From Stenotrophomonas sp. (GTDB lineage Bacteria > Pseudomonadota > Gammaproteobacteria > Xanthomonadales > Xanthomonadaceae), in contig DQIG01000087.1 in NCBI GenBank assembly GCA_003525885.1, forward strand, positions 10,212-25,218: DNA of 15,007 nucleotides, read 5' to 3'. Position numbers and translations under genes: made by a program. Positions 12,564 to 15,007 of this stretch are shown here, one piece after another. The stretch's first letter is position 1; each line of letters starts with the position of its first letter. The notes under the pieces were generated by a model. That model did not search any database. It saw only the letters and a list, made by a program, of their open reading frames with translations, and had not been told where the DNA came from.

Positions 12564-12851
12564 TCATTGGTCGGAAAGAGCGCCCAGTACGGCCAAGCCG
12601 CCGAACAGCCCGAACCACAACAGCAACAGGACCGGCAGGGCCACGGCCGAAGCCACCGCCCACCAGCCCGCCTTGCGCGACGCGCTGTAGGCCCCCGGCA
12701 GGTCGCCGGCCGCGCGGCGGCCATCGACCTGGGAGGCATAGACGATCGAGACCACGCCCAACGGCAGGCAGCAGAACAGCGTCGTCAGGATCGCCCAGAC
12801 CAGATGGTTGGGGATGTAGACCGGACGGCTGAGCGGTGGCGGTTGATTCAA
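12564..12851 (-). CDS. CD225/dispanin family protein (first copy, TTG start)
   Basis: A 95-residue membrane protein, MNQPPPLSRPVYIPNHLVW at the start. A Pro-rich N-terminus precedes the CD225 core (LFCCLPLGVVSIVYASQVDG) and a second membrane helix ending LAVLGALSDQ. The initiation codon is TTG at 12851: no in-frame ATG fits, and GGAG (12859-12862) sits 7 nt upstream. An ATG at 12864 is in another frame, too close to its ribosome site, and gives unrelated sequence. This is the first gene of the dispanin-dispanin-DUF2752 cluster; 181 bp separate it from the transporter gene upstream, enough for its own promoter, though no clear -35/-10 pair was found. Confidence 0.88.
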   Translation of the reverse strand: MNQPPPLSRPVYIPNHLVWAILTTLFCCLPLGVVSIVYASQVDGRRAAGDLPGAYSASRKAGWWAVASAVALPVLLLLWFGLFGGLAVLGALSDQ

Positions 12852-12858
12852 AGCGAGA

Positions 12859-12862
12859 CTCC
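12859..12862 (-). promoter_or_regulatory. Ribosome binding site fixing the TTG start
   Basis: GGAG on the minus strand, 7 nt before TTG 12851. It is the only well-spaced Shine-Dalgarno for this reading frame. Confidence 0.7.
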
Positions 12863-13032
12863 ATTCCTTGGTGGCCGGCCATGATGAAACGGCCTAACCT
12901 CCCCCCTGTGGGTGCGTAATCTACCTCAACCTGCGTTGCATGTATGCGTTTACAGCCACGGCATGCCGTGTCCGGCACTGGACGCTGGCGTATGTGGAGA
13001 GGTCACCCGACCCGCCAGGCGGGCCGATTACG

Positions 13033-14922
13033 TCAGGCGTGATCGCCACGCAGGGCCCGCACCTGCGCCTCCAGCACCGGGGCGCTGGTGGCGTGGCCAT
13101 CGACGGCCGGCGCCGCCACCACCTCGACCGTGGCACGGAAACGGCGCGGCACGCGCATGCGGCCCAGGCGGCTGTCGCGCCGGCTCCACATGCTCGACCA
13201 CATGCCGCGCAGTGCCATCGGAACCACCGGCACCGGCCGCCGTTCGAGGATCTTCTCGACCCCGGACTTGAACGGTGCCATCGCGCCATCCTTGGTCAGC
13301 GCACCTTCCGGGAAGATGCAGACCAGCTCGCCTTCGGCCAGCGCGGCGTCGATCTCATCGAACGCGCGCTGCATCAGCGCCGGGTCTTCACGTGCCCCGG
13401 CAATCGGGATCGCCTTGGCCGTCCGGAAGATCCAGCGCATCACCGGGATGTTGAAGATCTTGTAGTACATGACGAAGCGTACCGGGCGCGGGATGGTCGC
13501 CGACAGGATCAGTGCGTCCATGTAGCTGACGTGGTTGCAGACCAGCAGAGCGGCGCCTTCGTCGGGCACGTTGGCCTCGATGCCGTGCGGGCGCAGCCGG
13601 TACAGGGTGCGCACCATCAGCCAGCTGAGGAAACGCATCAGGAATTCGGGAACGATGGTGAAGATGTAGATCGCCACCAGTGCGTTGGCGATGGCCAGCG
13701 CCAGGAACTGCTGCGGAATGGTCCAGTGCAGCAGCTTGTGCGCGGCCAGCGACAGCAGTGCCGCAGCGACGATGAAGCCCGAGTTCTGGATGTTCAGTGC
13801 GGCGAACACGCGCGACATCTGCGCTTTGGGCGTACGGCTCTGAATCAGCGCGAACAGCGGCACCACGAAGATACCGGTGAACAGGCCGATGCCGATCAGG
13901 TCGATGACGATGCGGATGCTGCCGGGCTGCTGCAGGAAGGGCCCGATTGTCAGCCCGTGCGCCGTCGCTTCGCCGCTGCGGGCGAAGTACAGGTCGAGCA
14001 GGAACGCGGTCATGCCGAACGCGCCCAGCGGCACCAGGCCGATTTCCACCGTGCGGGCCGACAGCTTTTCGCACAGCAGCGAGCCGACGCCGGTGCCGAC
14101 CGAGAACAGGGCCAGCGCAAAGATGTACAGGGTTGGCTGGCCGCCCAGGTTGGTCACCGCGTAGGCCGGCAGCTGAGAGGTCAGCACGGTGCCGACGAAC
14201 CAGAACCAGGACACGCCCAGGATCGAGTTGCGCACGGCCTTCTGCTGGCGCGCCATGCGCAGCACCGCCAGCGATTCCGGCAGCGGATTCCAATTGATCT
14301 TCAGGGTGGGATCGCCGGCATCGACCTTGGGAATCAGGCGGGCGGCGACGTTGCCGCAGATCGCCAGGGCGATGATCGCGCATGCAGCCACCACCGTGCC
14401 GTGGCTGCCGGCCACGGTGAACACCAGGCCGCCAACGATCATGCCGGAGAGGATCGACATCGAAGTGCCCATCTCGACCAGGCCATTGCCACCGGTCAGT
14501 TCCTCGGGCCTGAGCACCGACGGCAGCACCGAGTACTTCACCGGGCCGAACAGAGTCGACTGCATGCCGGTACAGAACAGCGCGACCAGCAGCACCGGCA
14601 GGCTCTGGGTGAGGAAGCCGGTGGCCGCCAGCGACATGATCACGATCTCCATGGTGGTGGTGATCACGATCAGCCGCGATTTCTCCAGTTTGTCGGCGAT
14701 CTGCCCGGCCAGTGCCGAGAACAGGAAGTACGGCAGGATGAAGATGGCCGGCGCCAGCGTGGCATACAGACCCAGTTCTTCCTCCGGCACGGCCATGAAC
14801 AGCAACATGCTGATGATCGCCTGCCGGTACACGTTGTCGTTGAACGCACCGAGCGCCTGGACCACGAAGAAAGGCAGGAAACGGCGCTGGCGCAGCAGGG
14901 CAAACTGGTTGTGACCGGACAT
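13033..14922 (-). CDS. MFS transporter fused to PlsC-type acyltransferase (LplT-Aas-like)
   Basis: A 629-residue inner-membrane protein. Residues about 1-420 form an MFS permease resembling the lysophospholipid transporter LplT, including GAFNDNVYR in the first helix. Residues about 430-629 form a glycerophospholipid acyltransferase domain with NHVSYMD (His464-x4-Asp469) and FPEG (537-540), the catalytic and glycerol-phosphate-binding motifs. The likely role is uptake (flipping) of lysophospholipids and their reacylation at the inner membrane. In E. coli the acyltransferase is joined to an acyl-ACP synthetase (Aas); many proteobacteria fuse all three parts. Here the synthetase domain is absent, so activated acyl groups must come from elsewhere. 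ATG 14922 has a full AAGGAGG (14927-14933) 4 nt upstream, preferred over the longer frame from 14952. Confidence 0.9.
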   Translation of the reverse strand: MSGHNQFALLRQRRFLPFFVVQALGAFNDNVYRQAIISMLLFMAVPEEELGLYATLAPAIFILPYFLFSALAGQIADKLEKSRLIVITTTMEIVIMSLAATGFLTQSLPVLLVALFCTGMQSTLFGPVKYSVLPSVLRPEELTGGNGLVEMGTSMSILSGMIVGGLVFTVAGSHGTVVAACAIIALAICGNVAARLIPKVDAGDPTLKINWNPLPESLAVLRMARQQKAVRNSILGVSWFWFVGTVLTSQLPAYAVTNLGGQPTLYIFALALFSVGTGVGSLLCEKLSARTVEIGLVPLGAFGMTAFLLDLYFARSGEATAHGLTIGPFLQQPGSIRIVIDLIGIGLFTGIFVVPLFALIQSRTPKAQMSRVFAALNIQNSGFIVAAALLSLAAHKLLHWTIPQQFLALAIANALVAIYIFTIVPEFLMRFLSWLMVRTLYRLRPHGIEANVPDEGAALLVCNHVSYMDALILSATIPRPVRFVMYYKIFNIPVMRWIFRTAKAIPIAGAREDPALMQRAFDEIDAALAEGELVCIFPEGALTKDGAMAPFKSGVEKILERRPVPVVPMALRGMWSSMWSRRDSRLGRMRVPRRFRATVEVVAAPAVDGHATSAPVLEAQVRALRGDHA

Positions 14923-14926
14923 GGAA

Positions 14927-14933
14927 CCTCCTT
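14927..14933 (-). promoter_or_regulatory. Strong Shine-Dalgarno of the transporter-acyltransferase
   Basis: A complete AAGGAGG on the minus strand, 4 nt before ATG 14922. It decides the start and argues against the upstream in-frame codon at 14952. Confidence 0.8.
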
Positions 14934-14967
14934 GACCGGCGCAGCCTAGCATTCCTGCCCATTCGCT

Positions 14968-15007
14968 GTGGGTGCGGACGGGGTGGGTGCGGACCGTTGG
15001 TCCGCAC
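14968..15007. repeat. Direct repeat and REP-like palindrome at the right edge
   Basis: GTGGGTGCGGAC occurs at 14968-14979 and 14983-14994 (15-bp period). The second copy runs into a perfect 9-bp stem GTGCGGACC / GGTCCGCAC (14987-14995 with 14999-15007, loop GTT) that ends at the window edge. The stem resembles those of SMAG repeats, but no GTAG head is visible here, and the element may continue beyond the window. Confidence 0.65.

Noticed and set aside
11781..12851. Dispanin pair with DUF2752 considered as an antiphage defence system
   Set aside because: The only link is the distant fold shared with IFITM. No nuclease, nucleotide cyclase or other defence gene is close, so it is kept as a cluster of unknown function.
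12526..12978. A 150-codon minus-strand frame overlapping the first CD225 gene
   Set aside because: The frame beginning at ATG 12864 gives no CD225 sequence. The TTG frame gives a complete dispanin and has a better-spaced ribosome site.
12940..14949. A 669-codon plus-strand frame opposite the MFS-acyltransferase gene
   Set aside because: Highly charged, His/Gln/Arg-rich sequence without domains. The minus strand encodes recognisable MFS and PlsC motifs with a perfect Shine-Dalgarno.

Overview
This is a GC-rich window (roughly two-thirds G+C) that reads as ordinary chromosome of a Xanthomonadaceae bacterium, most likely a Stenotrophomonas of the S. maltophilia group. The assignment rests on gene content (a short opgH, an algZ-algR pair behind a serine carboxylesterase, a CirA-like TonB receptor) and on two GTAG-headed stem-loops at 11490-11537 that match the SMAG repeats described in S. 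maltophilia. I see no rRNA, tRNA, CRISPR array, transposase, integrase or phage gene.

Layout from left to right. Bases 2-547 hold the 3' part of an NAD(P)-dependent epimerase-type SDR gene. At 760-3291 lies a chemoreceptor with a dCache sensor, five HAMP-like modules and a classical signalling hairpin, preceded by a good sigma-28 promoter candidate at 615-641. A strong bidirectional terminator separates it from a convergent small DUF2628 membrane protein (3382-3768). A 56-residue unknown protein (3985-4155) runs towards a CirA-like siderophore receptor on the minus strand (4216-6273), which has a Fur-box-like palindrome upstream. Divergent from the receptor is opgH (6758-8683), the glucosyltransferase of periplasmic glucan synthesis, followed by an Abhydrolase_2 carboxylesterase (8734-9393), algZ (9397-10440) and algR (10451-11182). 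The esterase and the two-component pair are packed closely enough to share a transcript.

Bases 11183-11780 carry no gene but are dense in structure: a terminator-like hairpin, a CAACAG hexanucleotide repeat, a roughly 190-bp element with imperfect terminal inverted repeats that can fold as a cloverleaf, two tandem SMAG units, a hairpin followed by a T-rich tract, and a 104-bp element bounded by perfect 26-bp inverted arms. This is the least ordinary part of the window.

The right part is on the minus strand. A fused MFS transporter-PlsC acyltransferase (13033-14922) is followed by a compact cluster of two paralogous CD225/dispanin proteins (12564-12851, TTG start; 12251-12529) and a DUF2752 protein (11781-12206). 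Another hairpin of REP type sits at the right edge.

The functions that can be named concern the cell envelope and response to surroundings: chemotaxis, iron uptake, osmoregulated glucans, a LytTR-type two-component system, and lysophospholipid transport and reacylation. I found no convincing new multi-gene system. The best candidates for follow-up are the repeat mosaic at 11.2-11.8 kb, the dispanin pair with DUF2752, the hairpin over the esterase ribosome binding site, and the chemoreceptor's HAMP array.
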